A DNA stretch of 64,000 bases from Streptococcus parasanguinis (GCF_901875555.1 NZ_CABFMD010000036.1:56566-120565), one strand, 5' to 3'. Shown: positions 35,664-45,967, counted from the stretch's first letter. Notes: generated from the letters alone by a model not told the origin. Numbers and translations: made by a program.

Positions 35664-36134
35664 TTAATGTGCGAAGGTATCGATTCCTAGAAGCAGGGAA
35701 AGAGTCCCCATGATGAGGCCGGCTAGAATTACTCCGAGCATGACAGCCAGGCTACTGCGTTTGAAGTCCCAGTCAAGGATAGAAGCTGCAAGGGCCCCAG
35801 TCCAAGCCCCAGTCCCCGGAAGAGGAATTCCAACGAAGAGCAATAGGGCCCAGAAGATTCCTTTGTCGCCCGCAGCTTTCTCTAATTTCTGGCCGCCTCT
35901 ATGTCCCTTACTGAGACACCAGCTAAAAAAGCCTCCGATAATTGGTTTCTTTGCGCCCCAGGTGAGAATATGGCGGGCGAAAAAGAAGATCAGAGGGGCC
36001 GGGAGAAGGTTTCCGATCACTCCAATGAGGAGCGCTGTCCATAAGGGAATGCCATTTGCAACGGCAAAAGGGATGGCCCCACGCAACTCAACGAGGGGAA
36101 CCATGGAGATCAGGAAGGTAAAGATATATTTCAT
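35664..36134 (-). CDS. Small multidrug-export family membrane protein (PF06695)
   Basis: 156 residues with about four membrane helices. The N-terminal ISMVPLVELRGAIPFAVANGIPLW, then NLLPAPLIFFFAR, and LLLFVGIPLPGTGAWTGALAA are hallmark stretches of the Sm_multidrug_ex family. Despite the name the transport substrate is not established. Monocistronic, convergent with tsf, divergent from dpr; the start is supported by AAGGCAT on the minus strand only weakly. Confidence 0.85.
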   Translation of the reverse strand: MKYIFTFLISMVPLVELRGAIPFAVANGIPLWTALLIGVIGNLLPAPLIFFFARHILTWGAKKPIIGGFFSWCLSKGHRGGQKLEKAAGDKGIFWALLLFVGIPLPGTGAWTGALAASILDWDFKRSSLAVMLGVILAGLIMGTLSLLLGIDTFAH

Positions 36135-36230
36135 TGGTTATGCCTTTCGATTAGTCCTCTTCATTCTATCGTATCTTCCAGTAATTGACAACTATTCCAG
36201 CTTTGGAATGATCTTTTTAAATCTTTTATC

Positions 36231-36259
36231 TTGACTTTCTGGTGGAGGAAGCATATAAT
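36231..36259 (+). promoter_or_regulatory. dpr promoter
   Basis: TTGACT (36231-36236), 17-bp spacer, TATAAT (36254-36259). Confidence 0.85.
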
Positions 36260-36273
36260 AAAGACATAGTTAA

Positions 36274-36288
36274 TTAGAATCATTATAA
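36274..36288 (+). promoter_or_regulatory. PerR box in the dpr leader
   Basis: TTAGAATCATTATAA differs at one position from the PerR consensus TTATAATNATTATAA. It lies 15 bp downstream of the -10, suitable for repression. PerR control of dpr is established in other streptococci. Confidence 0.75.
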
Positions 36289-36303
36289 AAAAGGAGAAAC
36301 AAC

Positions 36304-36825
36304 ATGACAACTATGAAACATGAAGCAGCTACTGATGTAGCAACTTTTGCATCTTCAAATAAAGAAAGTCTTCCAGAAACGAAAGCCCTCTTGAACCAAG
36401 TAGTAGCAGATCTCTACGTGGCTCATATTGCCCTTCACCAAGTACACTGGTATATGCGTGGACGTGGCTTTATGGTTTGGCATCCGAAAATGGATGAATA
36501 CATGGACAGCTTGGATGCAACCTTGGATGAAGTGAGCGAACGCTTGATCACTCTTGGTGGCGCTCCTTATTCTAGCATGACTGAATTTTTGGAACACAGC
36601 AATATTGAAGAACGCCGTGGAGCATTTACAAAAAATGTAGAAGAAAGCTTGACACGTGTTCTTGAAATCTTCCATTACTTGGATGGCCTTTACCAAAAAG
36701 CTTTGGATGTCACTGATGCTGAAGGTGACGATGTAACTAACGATATCTTTGTTGGGGCTAAAGCAGAACTTGAAAAGAACATTTGGATGGTGGCTGCTGA
36801 ACTTGGTCAAGAACCAGGATTATAA
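36304..36825 (+). CDS. dpr: Dps-like peroxide resistance protein
   Basis: 173 residues, a ferritin-like protein forming dodecamers that oxidise and store iron, thereby limiting Fenton chemistry. The ferroxidase residues lie in HQVHWYMRGRGFMVWHPKMDEYMDSLD (two His, Asp) and ATLDEVSERL (Glu). Family length is about 172-176. SD AAGGAG lies 8 bp before the ATG. The gene follows a strong promoter with a PerR box and ends in a terminator that flanks repeat copy 5. Important in catalase-negative streptococci exposed to their own hydrogen peroxide. Confidence 0.96.
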   Translation: MTTMKHEAATDVATFASSNKESLPETKALLNQVVADLYVAHIALHQVHWYMRGRGFMVWHPKMDEYMDSLDATLDEVSERLITLGGAPYSSMTEFLEHSNIEERRGAFTKNVEESLTRVLEIFHYLDGLYQKALDVTDAEGDDVTNDIFVGAKAELEKNIWMVAAELGQEPGL

Positions 36826-36837
36826 GAAAATAAACAA

Positions 36838-36863
36838 AATAGAAGCCGTTGGCTTCTATTTTT
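36838..36863 (+). terminator. dpr terminator, left copy
   Basis: Arms ATAGAAGCC and GGCTTCTAT around GTT, then TTTT. Identical to 37164-37189 over 26 bp. Confidence 0.88.
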
Positions 36864-36864
36864 C

Positions 36865-37162
36865 AGATTGAAGACAAAGTCATCTTAGAAACTTTCCTTA
36901 GGTGAGTACGGACGTCAGTGAACTTCAAAGAAGTTCCATGACTAATTATTGAGCCCCTTCGCTCTTTAATTTCTGGGCTCAGGCTAAAACAGTTTCCCAA
37001 ACTGTTTTACTCTCAATAATTCCGAGTGCCTGAAACTATTAAGTTTCAGGCACTTTTCTCACAGCGGAAAGTTTTAGTAGATGATTGAATCCTTCTAATG
37101 AATAAATTTTATTATTTTATAGAATTTATTAGATTTGTAAAAAAACAGTTTGTCTATGTTCT
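36865..37162 (+). repeat. Terminator-associated structured repeat, copy 5 (298 bp)
   Basis: Best-preserved copy. Ends AGATTGAAGACAAAG and TTTGTCTATGTTCT. The outer helix is ACTTTCC/GGAAAGT with GTGAG/CTCAC. The core hairpin is GAACTTC/GAAGTTC (AAA loop). A third stem AATTATTGAG/CTCAATAATT contains two nested hairpins (GAGCCC/GGGCTC and AAACAGTTT/AAACTGTTT). The long stem is GTGCCTGAAAC (37026-37036) with GTTTCAGGCAC (37043-37053). It is flanked by perfect 26-bp direct repeats that are the dpr terminator. Confidence 0.85.
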
Positions 37163-37163
37163 C

Positions 37164-37190
37164 AATAGAAGCCGTTGGCTTCTATTTTTT
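37164..37190 (+). terminator. dpr terminator, right copy
   Basis: Exact second copy of the 26-bp terminator at 36838-36863, immediately after repeat copy 5. It also serves the convergent gene at 37222-37839. Confidence 0.85.
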
Positions 37191-37221
37191 CTAGCAGAAA
37201 AAATTAGTAGTAGAAAGTTAT

Positions 37222-37839
37222 TTAGGAAGGATAAATCCATTCAATGTGAGGAGCGCGATCTTTGATTTGCTTTTGTATTGTATTAAAATCAGCTCCTTCT
37301 GCATTTGAAAAATTCACCTTGTCGAGCAGTTTGTTATCTTTATCATAAAAATAAAGAAAGCGTTTTGTATAAGCAATGTCGTTAGCGGCGCTAGCTTGTA
37401 TTTTGTATTCTATTTTATGGATGTCGTTGAATTTCATCTGTAACTGATTTCGATATGCATTTCCAATAGTGTAAATAGCATCATCAGTGATAGTAAGGAT
37501 GGGAGGATCACATGCGACCATCCAATTGTAGCAGGCGATAATTAAGAAGAGAGCGATAGAAAAACCGGTGAATACAAGAAAAAGAAAAGGAAAATCATCA
37601 TCATGTTTTGAACTTGAAAGCTGAGAGGATTCGGTATTCCTTGCGGATGTGATTTGATTTTGGGACGAAGAGTAGTGGAGTTCTTGCCTTGAACTAGAGA
37701 AGTTCCCTTGGGGAGTTGGTTTTACTTGAGAACTTGATTGGATTGCTTGAAATAGAAAAATTAAAATCATCACGATTATAGGAAGGATAGAAAAGAAATA
37801 AGAAAGTTTTTCCTTTTTATATTCTATATTTTCACTCAT
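37222..37839 (-). CDS. Hypothetical two-helix membrane protein
   Basis: 205 residues. Membrane helix 1 (LSYFFSILPIIVMILIFLFQ, about 13-32) and helix 2 (FLFLVFTGFSIALFLIIACY, about 85-104) are separated by a Ser/Gln-rich outer segment. The cytosolic C-terminal domain (ILTITDDAIYTIGNAYRNQLQMKFNDI...) looks like a pleckstrin-homology-type beta fold found in bacterial membrane proteins. I do not recognise a specific function. Preceded on the minus strand by a GAGGT SD. Confidence 0.7.
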   Translation of the reverse strand: MSENIEYKKEKLSYFFSILPIIVMILIFLFQAIQSSSQVKPTPQGNFSSSRQELHYSSSQNQITSARNTESSQLSSSKHDDDFPFLFLVFTGFSIALFLIIACYNWMVACDPPILTITDDAIYTIGNAYRNQLQMKFNDIHKIEYKIQASAANDIAYTKRFLYFYDKDNKLLDKVNFSNAEGADFNTIQKQIKDRAPHIEWIYPS

Positions 37840-37942
37840 AGGTAAACCTCGTTTTATGATACTAGTTGAATCATTTTATCATATTTTTATTACGAGCAGG
37901 TAACAAATAAAGTTTGTTTATACTAATTAAAGGAGTTACTAA

Positions 37943-37958
37943 TCTAACTATAGTTAGA
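37943..37958 (+). promoter_or_regulatory. 16-bp perfect palindrome upstream of the GH2 gene promoter
   Basis: TCTAACTATAGTTAGA lies 35 bp upstream of the -10 (TATAGT, 37993-37998, extended TGG). It is a plausible operator for an unidentified dimeric regulator. Confidence 0.45.
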
Positions 37959-38032
37959 GCGAAATTGTGGCCAATCGCTCCTCATTTTTTGGTATAGTTA
38001 ATACGTGATTTTCTATAAGCGTTCGCAGGCAT

Positions 38033-38047
38033 AAGAAAGCGCTTACA
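38033..38047 (+). promoter_or_regulatory. cre site (CcpA) before the GH2 gene
   Basis: AAGAAAGCGCTTACA matches the cre consensus WTGAAARCGYTTWCW at all but one position. It lies between the -10 (37993-37998) and the start codon (38080), the usual position for carbon catabolite repression of glycosidase genes. Confidence 0.75.
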
Positions 38048-38079
38048 GACATAATGATTAATCCTAAGAGGAGTTTTTT

Positions 38080-41000
38080 ATGGGAAAGTCTTTTTTTGAA
38101 AAGCGTCCTGTGTTTAGTATTCGGAAACTCTCTGTTGGAGCTTGTTCTGTTGTGATTGGGCTTTCTGCCTTTGGGCTTTCAAGAGTCCATGCGGAAGAAA
38201 AAGCCAGCCCTCGAAAGTGAACCGACTCCGATTGAGGCCCCAAGTGTTGTGACGAAAAACTCACAAACGGAAGTTCCTGAAGCTGTTGCAAGAGTTTCGG
38301 AAGCTCCAGCTGTCATTACCCCTACCAGAGCTGAGGAAAAGCCAGCGCCTCAAGGCGAGGGTCAGCCCGTTTCTACTTCATCTGAGCGTGCTACGGGAAC
38401 GGAAGTAACAGCTGCTCCAGATCAAAATCGTGTAGCGGAGGATATTGTGCAAGATCGAGAACGTGATTTTAATAAAGATTGGTATTTTAAATTGAATGCG
38501 GCTCCTGGTGCAGAAGGGCGTCAAGTGGATGTCAAGGATTGGAAAAAATTGGATCTTCCTCATGACTGGTCTATTTTCTTTGATTTCGATCACAACTCTC
38601 CTGCTCAAAATGAAGGAGGACAATTAAACGGTGGGGATGCTTGGTATCGTAAGACCTTCCGTTTGGATGACAAAGATTTAGATAAGAAGGTCCGCTTGGA
38701 ATTTGGCGGGGTTTACATGGATTCCAAAGTCTATGTAAACGGACAATTTGTCGGTCATTACCCAAATGGCTACAATGCCTTTTATTATGATATTACCCCT
38801 TATTTGAATGCGGATGGAAGTGAAAACACCATCGCGGTTCATGTGGTCAACCAACAACCAAGTAGCCGTTGGTATTCTGGTAGTGGGATTTACCGGGATG
38901 TTAAGCTGAGTGTAACAGACAAGGTTCATTTGGCGCAGTATGGAACTACGATTACAACCCCTCAGTTGGAAAAACAGCAAGGTGGGGAAGTGGATACTGT
39001 GGTGAAGAGCCGCATTGTCAACCAGGATGATCAAGCCCATAGTATTTATGCGGAATATGAAATTGTCGATCAAAATGGCCAAGTAGTGAGCAAAAAAACG
39101 CGCAGTGAAGCGCAAACTGTTCTAGCAGGTCAAGAGATCAATCTATCTCAAACCTTGCATGTTGAAAAACCGACCCTCTGGGATGTGAAAGCGGATCATC
39201 CAGCTCTTTATACTTTGTATACGCGGGTTTATCGGGATTCACAGTTGGTCGATGTGCAAAAGGAACGTTTTGGCTATCGTTATTTGAACTGGACGCCAGA
39301 AGGTGGCTTCTTCCTCAATGGGGTGGCTACGAAATTCCAAGGTGTTTCCCTTCACCATGACCATGGGGCTCTTGGTGCTGAGGAAAATTATAAGGCTGAA
39401 TACCGTCGTCTCAAACAGATGAAGGACATGGGGGTCAATGCCATCCGGACGACCCACAACCCAGCCAGTGAACAAACCCTGCAAATTGCGGCTGAGTTGG
39501 GCTTGATGGTCCAAGAAGAAGCCTTTGATACCTGGTATAGTGGTAAGAAGCAATACGATTACGGTCGATTCTTTGAAAAGGATGCAACACATCCGGAAGC
39601 TCGAAAAGGGGATAAGTGGTCTGACTATGATCTTCGGACCATGGTAGAGCGAGGAAAGAACAATCCTTCTATTGTGATGTGGTCAATCGGTAACGAAGTC
39701 GGTGAAGCAGATGGATCTGATAAGTCTGTCGCAACCGTTCGTCGTCTCGTCAAGACCATCAAGGAAGTGGATGCAACTCGCTATGTCACCATGGGAGCTG
39801 ATAAATTCCGCTTTGGTGATGGATCAGGAGGGCATGAAAAGGTAGCGGCAGAGCTCGATGCAGTTGGATTTAACTATTCAGAGGCCAACTATGAAAGCCT
39901 ACGAGCTAAACACCCAAACTGGCTCATTTATGGTTCTGAAACCTCTTCTGCGACGCGGACACGGGGCTCTTACTATCATCCTGAAAGAGAGTGGGTCGGT
40001 AGCAACCAAGAAGACCGCCACTATGAACAATCAGACTACGGCAATGACCGGGTTGGTTGGGGTCGGACAGCGACAGCCTCTTGGACCTTTGACCGCGATC
40101 ATGCCGGCTATGCAGGACAATTTATCTGGACCGGTACGGACTATATCGGTGAGCCAACACCATGGCACAACCAAAATGACACACCTGTGAAAAGTTCTTA
40201 CTTCGGTATTGTCGATACGGCAGGTCTTCCAAAGAATGATTTTTACCTCTACCAAAGTCAATGGTTGTCAGCTGAGAAACATCCAATGGTCCATCTCTTA
40301 CCACATTGGAACTGGGAAAATCCAGAATTGGCCAATCGTGTCATGGATGAAGCAGGTCGGATTCCTGTTCGGACCTTCTCCAATGCCCACAGTGTGGAAT
40401 TGATTGTCAATGGGGAATCACAAGGGGTGAAGACCTTTACCAAGAAGACCACAGCTGATGGCCGGACCTATCAGGAAGGGGCAAATCCGGATGAACTCTA
40501 TCTAGAGTGGTTGGTTCCTTATGTACCAGGCAAGGTGGAAGCTATTGCGCGCAACGAAGCAGGGGAAGTGACTGCGAAAGATCAGGTCGAAACAGCCGGC
40601 AAGGCTGCAGGTGTTTGCTTGTCGAAAGAGGAACACGCGATCGCAGCAGACGGTAAGGATTTGACCTATATTGCCTATGAAATTGTCGATGAAGCAGGCC
40701 GTGTCGTGCCAACTGCTAATAATCTGGTGCATTTCCATTTGCATGGGCAGGGCCAAATTGTTGGTGTCGACAACGGGGAACAAGCCAGCCGTGAGCGCTA
40801 CAAAGCGCAGGCAGATGGCTCATGGCAACGCAAAGCCTTTAACGGCAAAGGGGTGGTCATTGTCAAATCAACTGAGCAGGCGGGTGCCTTTACTCTGTAT
40901 TCAGACTCAGACCGCTTGCAATCAGACCAAGTTAGCCTCTTTACAGGTAAGAAGGACCAAGCAGAACGCACCGTATTGGGTGTGGAACCCGTTCGACAAA

Positions 41001-43252
41001 GAGCTTATTTGGGAGAAGAGCCAGCTTTACCAAGTAAGGTCAATGTGGTCTATAGCGATGGCAATGCCCAAGAAGAAGCCGTTGAATGGGACAAAGCAGA
41101 CTATAGTCGTGCCGGCCAAGTTCGTATGACAGGTCATGTTCAAGGACGCACAGTCGAAGCTCTGGTCGATGTGATTGGCGTGGAACAATTCCTTCCAGTT
41201 ATCAAACAAATCCCACAGGGAGCGGATTTAGCAACGGTGGATAAGGCTGTGCAATTAGTCTTTACCGATGGGACCAGTGCTCGCTATGAAGTCGATCAAT
41301 GGACCTTGGAAGCTGGTCAAGAAGATCAGTTGTCCACACCAGGTGCTCGCTTGAAAGCGACAGGACTATTAGGCAATGGGGAAACGGTTCAAGCAACACT
41401 AGTGGTTGCAGGAGGAGATGTAGCCAAGGCTAAGAAACCAACGGTTCAGCTAGATGGAGTAGCTCTTCCAAAATTTGGTAGTGGTAACCATACTATTTTC
41501 CGTCCGCTGGCTTATGGTCAAGAGCCTGGTCAAGTCACAGCAAGTGCAGAAAATGCCCAAGTGACGGTCCTCCAAGCTAACCGTGAAAATGGTTTGAAAG
41601 CCCAAATCTTTGTCACTGCTAAGGATACGGGAGCTGTACAGACCTATGTGGTCCAATTCCAAGAAGAAAGTCCACAGATTCAGCGCCTAGAATTGCGTCT
41701 GCCAGAAGGACAGGAACTCAAGGAAGACCAAACGGTATTACTTGAAGTCATTGCCCATTACCAAGATGGCAGTGTAGCTAGCCTCCAAGCAGATCAAATC
41801 GATGTGAAGACAAGAGCTGGTAGTCAAGGAAAAGCAGTTACGACTAAGAAAGGTTTGGAACTGCGGGAAGCAGGATTGGTTCATTTAGAAGCCAACTTCC
41901 AAGGACAAACAGGAGAAGTCAGCTTTACCATCACACCAAATCCTGAAGAAAAGACGGTTGTGAAGGTGCGTCCTGTACGAATCAGTACCGATCAAAACGT
42001 TTTGCCAGCTCTTCCAGAGACAGTCTTGGTCGAGTATGATAAGGGATTCCCGAAAGAAAAACGTGTGACCTGGGATGATGTGACAGCAGATCAAGTCAAG
42101 GATTACCATAGCTTTACAGTCACAGGTCGTGTAGAGGGGGTAGAGAAAGAAGCCCAAGCTCAAGTCACCGTTGAAGGCATTATCGCTGTAGAAGAAGTCA
42201 GCACGACAATGCCAGTCGGTGAAAAACCGGCCCTTCCAGAAAGCGTGCGGACCTATCACTCCAATGGCAAGACCTATGCTGCCAAGGTAGCCTGGGATGC
42301 GGTAGATCCGCGACTCTTGGCCCAAGAAGGAGAAGTTGTTCTCTCCGGCCGTGTAGAAGGAACCAACCTTCCAACGCGTCTTCATATCCGTGTTTCCGCA
42401 AACACAGTCAAGGGAGCCAACGTAGCAGAACAATGGACAGGATCAGTCTTGCCACTTGCCTTTGCAAGTGATTCTAACGATGCAGCTCCAGTTGCTAAGG
42501 TCAATGATAAGGTCATCTCCTTTACCGATGCTCCAGCTAACCGTTGGACCAACTGGGGCCGTGATAATGCGGAAGATTCTGTCGGTATCTTGTTTGGGGA
42601 CTCTGGTATCTTGACCAAACGCGCAGTGGACAACCTCCATGTCGGTTTCTATGAAGACCACGACGTTGGGGCTCCAAGTGAATATGTGATTGAGTACTAT
42701 ACAGGAGAACAGATCCCAACGGTTCCAAGCAATCCAAATCGGGTCAAAGACGAAACAGACCATCCATTTAACAATCCAGCTAACTGGAAAGAGGTCAGCC
42801 ACCTAACCGTTGAAGAACGAGTAGCAGCTGGCAAGATGAATCATTTTAGTTTTGATAAAGTTGACACCTATGCCGTTCGGATCCGTATGAAGACGCCAGA
42901 AGGCAAGCGTGGAAGCTCTATTTCAGAGATTCAGATCTTTGCCAATAAGGTTGCGCCAGAAGCAAAGAGCCAGCTGACTATTCGTGTTAATGGCGATGTC
43001 TTGTCAGGTGTCAATCCAAGTGTGACAGATTACTACATCGATGCACGTGATCGGGCTTATCCACAAGTGGAAGCGACTGCCAGCCATCACGGCCTTGCAA
43101 CGGTTGTGCCAAGCGTCCATGAGGGTGAGCCAATTCGTGTCATCCATAAAGCGGAAGATGGCGCCATCTTACAAGAATATCGCATACACTTAACCAATGA
43201 TGCCGAACAGTTGAAACAGTCTAGGATACTTGAAGATAAAGACAATCACTAG
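38080..43252 (+). pseudogene. YSIRK-signal GH2 beta-galactosidase (BgaA-like), frame-shifted after the signal peptide and lacking a wall anchor
   Basis: An SD AAGAGGAG and ATG at 38080 open a YSIRK-type signal peptide (FSIRKLSVGACSVVIGLS) that stops at 38218. The remaining 1.68 kilo-residues lie in the +1 frame, open from 38156 to 43252. Removing one A from the A5 run at about 38198-38202 would join the frames as HAEEKPALESEPTPIEAP. The main frame has a GH2 sugar-binding domain (LPHDWS, GVYMDSKVYVNGQFVG), the acid/base in WSIGNEVGEA and the nucleophile in YGSETSSATRTRG. Several bacterial Ig-like domains and a carbohydrate-binding-like region follow. No LPXTG end is present. It may be a true pseudogene, phase-variable, or a sequence error. 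Confidence 0.8.
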
Positions 43253-43270
43253 CTTATCTTTGGTTTTTTT
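43233..43270 (+). terminator. Terminator after the GH2 gene
   Basis: Arms AAGATAA and TTATCTT around the stop codon, followed by GGTTTTTTT. It separates the GH2 and GH29 reading frames. Confidence 0.6.
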
Positions 43271-43365
43271 GTTCAAATAACTAAATATGAGCAAGCTCAA
43301 AATAGTGAGAGTCACCGGCGATCAAAATGAGATGTGTCAAACAGCAAAGAGAGGAGGAAACAGCT

Positions 43366-45600
43366 GTGAAAGAGCACCAAGAAGAATCAGAACATTTCTC
43401 ACCCGTAAGGAGTGATAAAAAAAATCGAGCAGTCAGCCAAGGGACAGAAGCAACCCAACCAGCCACTTCTCTAGATGAGGAGCCTGAAATTGCAGATTAC
43501 GGACCGCTTCCTAGCAAGGCCCAAATGCAATACCACCGCGAAGAACTGGCAGCCTTCATCCACTTTGGGATGAACACCTACTACGATCGGGAGTGGGGAG
43601 ATGGGCAAGAAGACCCTTATGATTTCTATCCAGAGCATCTGGATACCGACCAGTGGATCAAAACCCTGAAAGATGCTGGCTTCAAACGGACCATCATGGT
43701 CGTCAAGCACCACGATGGCTTCCTCTTGTACCCATCCAAATACACTGACCATACCATTGCCAAAAGTGGTTGGAAAGATGGTAAAGGCGATGTTCTAGCC
43801 GAGGTTTCAGTTTCTGCCAGCAAGTATGACATGGATATGGGGGTCTACCTCTCACCTTGGGATGCTCACAGCCCGCTCTACCATGTGGATACAGAGGACC
43901 AATACAACCAATACTATCTCAACCAGCTCAAAGAAATCCTTGAAGATCCAAAATATGGAAACAAAGGAAAATTCGTTGAAGTCTGGATGGATGGAGCGCG
44001 TGGCGATGGGGCTCAAAAAGTAACCTATACCTTCGATAAGTGGTTTGACGCCATCCGTAAGGCCCAAGGAGATATTGCTATCTTCTCAGCTGAGCCCACC
44101 AATGTTCGTTGGATCGGAAATGAAAAGGGGATCGCTGGAGATCCAGTTTGGCATAAGGTCAATCCCGATAAGATTCGCAACAATCCATCCAATAGCTATC
44201 TCAATCATGGAGATCCGGAAGGGAAGCAATACTCAGTGGGAGAAGTCGATGTTTCCATTCGCTCTGGCTGGTTCTACCATGACAATCAAGAGCCTAAGTC
44301 CCTGCGTGAATTGATGGACATTTACTTCAAATCCGTCGGTCGTGGGACGCCACTCTTGCTCAATATTCCACCCAACCAAGACGGAAAATTTGCGGATGCG
44401 GATGTGGTCCGTTTGAAAGAATTCCGCCAGACCTTGGACCAACTCTACAGCGTGGACTATGCGGTGGGCGCCTTGGTAGAAGCTGACTCGACACGACGCA
44501 ATTCTCTCTACAAGGCCAGTCATTTGACAGATGGTGATGAAAAGACCAATTGGGCCCCTGCTGATGATGCCAAGACCGGCTCTTTTGTCTTGGATCTTGG
44601 AAAAGAGCAACACTTTGATGTGGTAGAGCTCAAAGAAACCATCGAGAAAGGCCAACGGATTTCTGGCTTCACTATTGATGTGTCAGTGAATGGGCAATGG
44701 GTTCCTTTTGGGGCTGGTTCAACCGTAGGATACCGCCGATTGATCAAAGGGCAACCAGTTGATAGTCGCTATATCCGGGTGTCCATCACCGATGCCCAAG
44801 CTACTCCAATCTTAAACGGTGTCTCTGTCTATAAGACCCCAGCTAGCATTGAAGAAACGGATGGCTATCCGCTTGGTTTGGCCTATCATTCTGACCGGAC
44901 TGCTGACCGGGCCAATAGCCAATGGAATGAAGAGGGAGAAGGGGTTCGAGGCACCTCTATGTGGACCAAGGAAAAGGGAGCTTCGGTGACCTATGAGTTT
45001 GAAGGCACCAAGGCCTATGTGGTCGCAACTGTCGATCCGGGTCATGGGGAAATGGATGTCTCTGTCGATGGCCAAAAGCTAGTGACCGTCAGTACCCAAA
45101 GCCCAAGGCGCAAACGCAGCCAAAAGGTCTATGAAACACCAGACTTGGCAGCAGGATCCCACACTTTGACCTTGGTCAATAGCAAGGGAGATGCGATCGC
45201 AACGGAAGGGATTTATGCCCTCAATAACCAAGAAAAGGGTCTTTTTGAGTTTGCTCAGCCAACCCTAGCTGTTAAAAAAGGAGACCCAGCGCAAATTGTC
45301 GTCAAGAGAAAAGGTGGCTCTAAAGGAAGTGTTAGTCTTAAGTTAATCACAGAACCAGGAACAGGGGTTCATGGCAAGGTTTACAAAGATACCAATGTCA
45401 CCCTTGAGTTCGCAGATGGCGAAACAGAAAAAAACGTCCAAATTCCAACCCTTGATTTTGCAGGAAAAGCGACAGATGTCTATGACTTTAAGGTCAAATT
45501 GTTGCATCCGGATCAAGGAAGCTTGGTTGGCTTTATTCCAGAGTTGACAGTTCAGGTGATGGAAGAAGTGGTTCAACAGTCGAAATGGAAAGAAGCTTAA
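43366..45600 (+). CDS. GH29 alpha-L-fucosidase with discoidin-type domain, no signal peptide
   Basis: 744 residues from the GTG at 43366, chosen because GAGGAGG lies 8 bp upstream; an ATG at 43327 has no SD. About 45 polar residues resembling the linker of a surface protein precede the GH29 barrel: LAAFIHFGMNTYYDREWG, VKHHDGFLLYPSKYTDHT, MGVYLSPWDAHSP and WMDGARGDG with the nucleophile Asp. A discoidin-like F5/8 region follows (about 400-510) and then beta-sandwich domains. No signal peptide and no LPXTG. Either it is intracellular or it has lost both ends. It would remove fucose from host glycans, complementary to the galactosidase upstream. Confidence 0.8.
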   Translation: MKEHQEESEHFSPVRSDKKNRAVSQGTEATQPATSLDEEPEIADYGPLPSKAQMQYHREELAAFIHFGMNTYYDREWGDGQEDPYDFYPEHLDTDQWIKTLKDAGFKRTIMVVKHHDGFLLYPSKYTDHTIAKSGWKDGKGDVLAEVSVSASKYDMDMGVYLSPWDAHSPLYHVDTEDQYNQYYLNQLKEILEDPKYGNKGKFVEVWMDGARGDGAQKVTYTFDKWFDAIRKAQGDIAIFSAEPTNVRWIGNEKGIAGDPVWHKVNPDKIRNNPSNSYLNHGDPEGKQYSVGEVDVSIRSGWFYHDNQEPKSLRELMDIYFKSVGRGTPLLLNIPPNQDGKFADADVVRLKEFRQTLDQLYSVDYAVGALVEADSTRRNSLYKASHLTDGDEKTNWAPADDAKTGSFVLDLGKEQHFDVVELKETIEKGQRISGFTIDVSVNGQWVPFGAGSTVGYRRLIKGQPVDSRYIRVSITDAQATPILNGVSVYKTPASIEETDGYPLGLAYHSDRTADRANSQWNEEGEGVRGTSMWTKEKGASVTYEFEGTKAYVVATVDPGHGEMDVSVDGQKLVTVSTQSPRRKRSQKVYETPDLAAGSHTLTLVNSKGDAIATEGIYALNNQEKGLFEFAQPTLAVKKGDPAQIVVKRKGGSKGSVSLKLITEPGTGVHGKVYKDTNVTLEFADGETEKNVQIPTLDFAGKATDVYDFKVKLLHPDQGSLVGFIPELTVQVMEEVVQQSKWKEA

Positions 45601-45710
45601 ACCGATATTCAAAGAAAGGTTTTGTGAATGTGGTGAAAAATTCTTACTTTAGGCTGCTGAGGCGCAGGCGCAAAATTCGCTTGTCGTAAAGAGTAGTTCA
45701 TTCTTCGCAT
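45601..45710 (+). other. Intergenic stretch after the GH29 gene
   Basis: No supported gene. A short frame at 45630-45689 encodes a basic RRRRK-containing peptide that could be the remnant of an LPXTG protein tail, but it cannot be shown. The rest up to 46069 is repeat family 2 and the ctsR promoter. Confidence 0.4.
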
Positions 45711-45889
45711 AAGAGGCTGGGACAAAAGTCCTAGCCTCTCAATTGTATTTGGATTGTCGAGCAAGACGCAGTGGTTGAGTAGGCTCTACTACGCTGATTT
45801 CATCAGCTTTTACAGCCCTGCTCAACTGTGCGGAGGTGGGACAACGAAATCGAATTCTAACGAATGACCGATTTCTGTCCCACTCTCTT
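45711..45889 (-). repeat. Palindromic intergenic repeat (family 2), copy 3
   Basis: Nearly identical to 29821-30000, same orientation relative to the numbering, ends AAGAGGCTGGGACAAAAGTCC and GGACAGAAAT on the complement. Stems as in copy 1. It lies between the GH29 gene and ctsR and is the only copy not located behind a gene in its own orientation. Confidence 0.8.
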
Positions 45890-45938
45890 TTATTTTTCTC
45901 CCTTCCTTAAGAGATTCCTATTTCCATAGAGTCTTTGC

Positions 45939-45967
45939 TTTATTTACAGCCGTAAAAATTGTATAAT
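45939..45967 (+). promoter_or_regulatory. ctsR-clpC promoter
   Basis: TATAAT at 45962-45967 with a poor -35 (TTTATT at 45939-45944, 17-bp spacing). The CtsR operator begins at the next base. Confidence 0.7.

Noticed and set aside
45630..45689. Short basic frame as LPXTG tail of the fucosidase
   Set aside because: It lacks an LPXTG motif and a hydrophobic stretch; a remnant is conceivable but not supportable.
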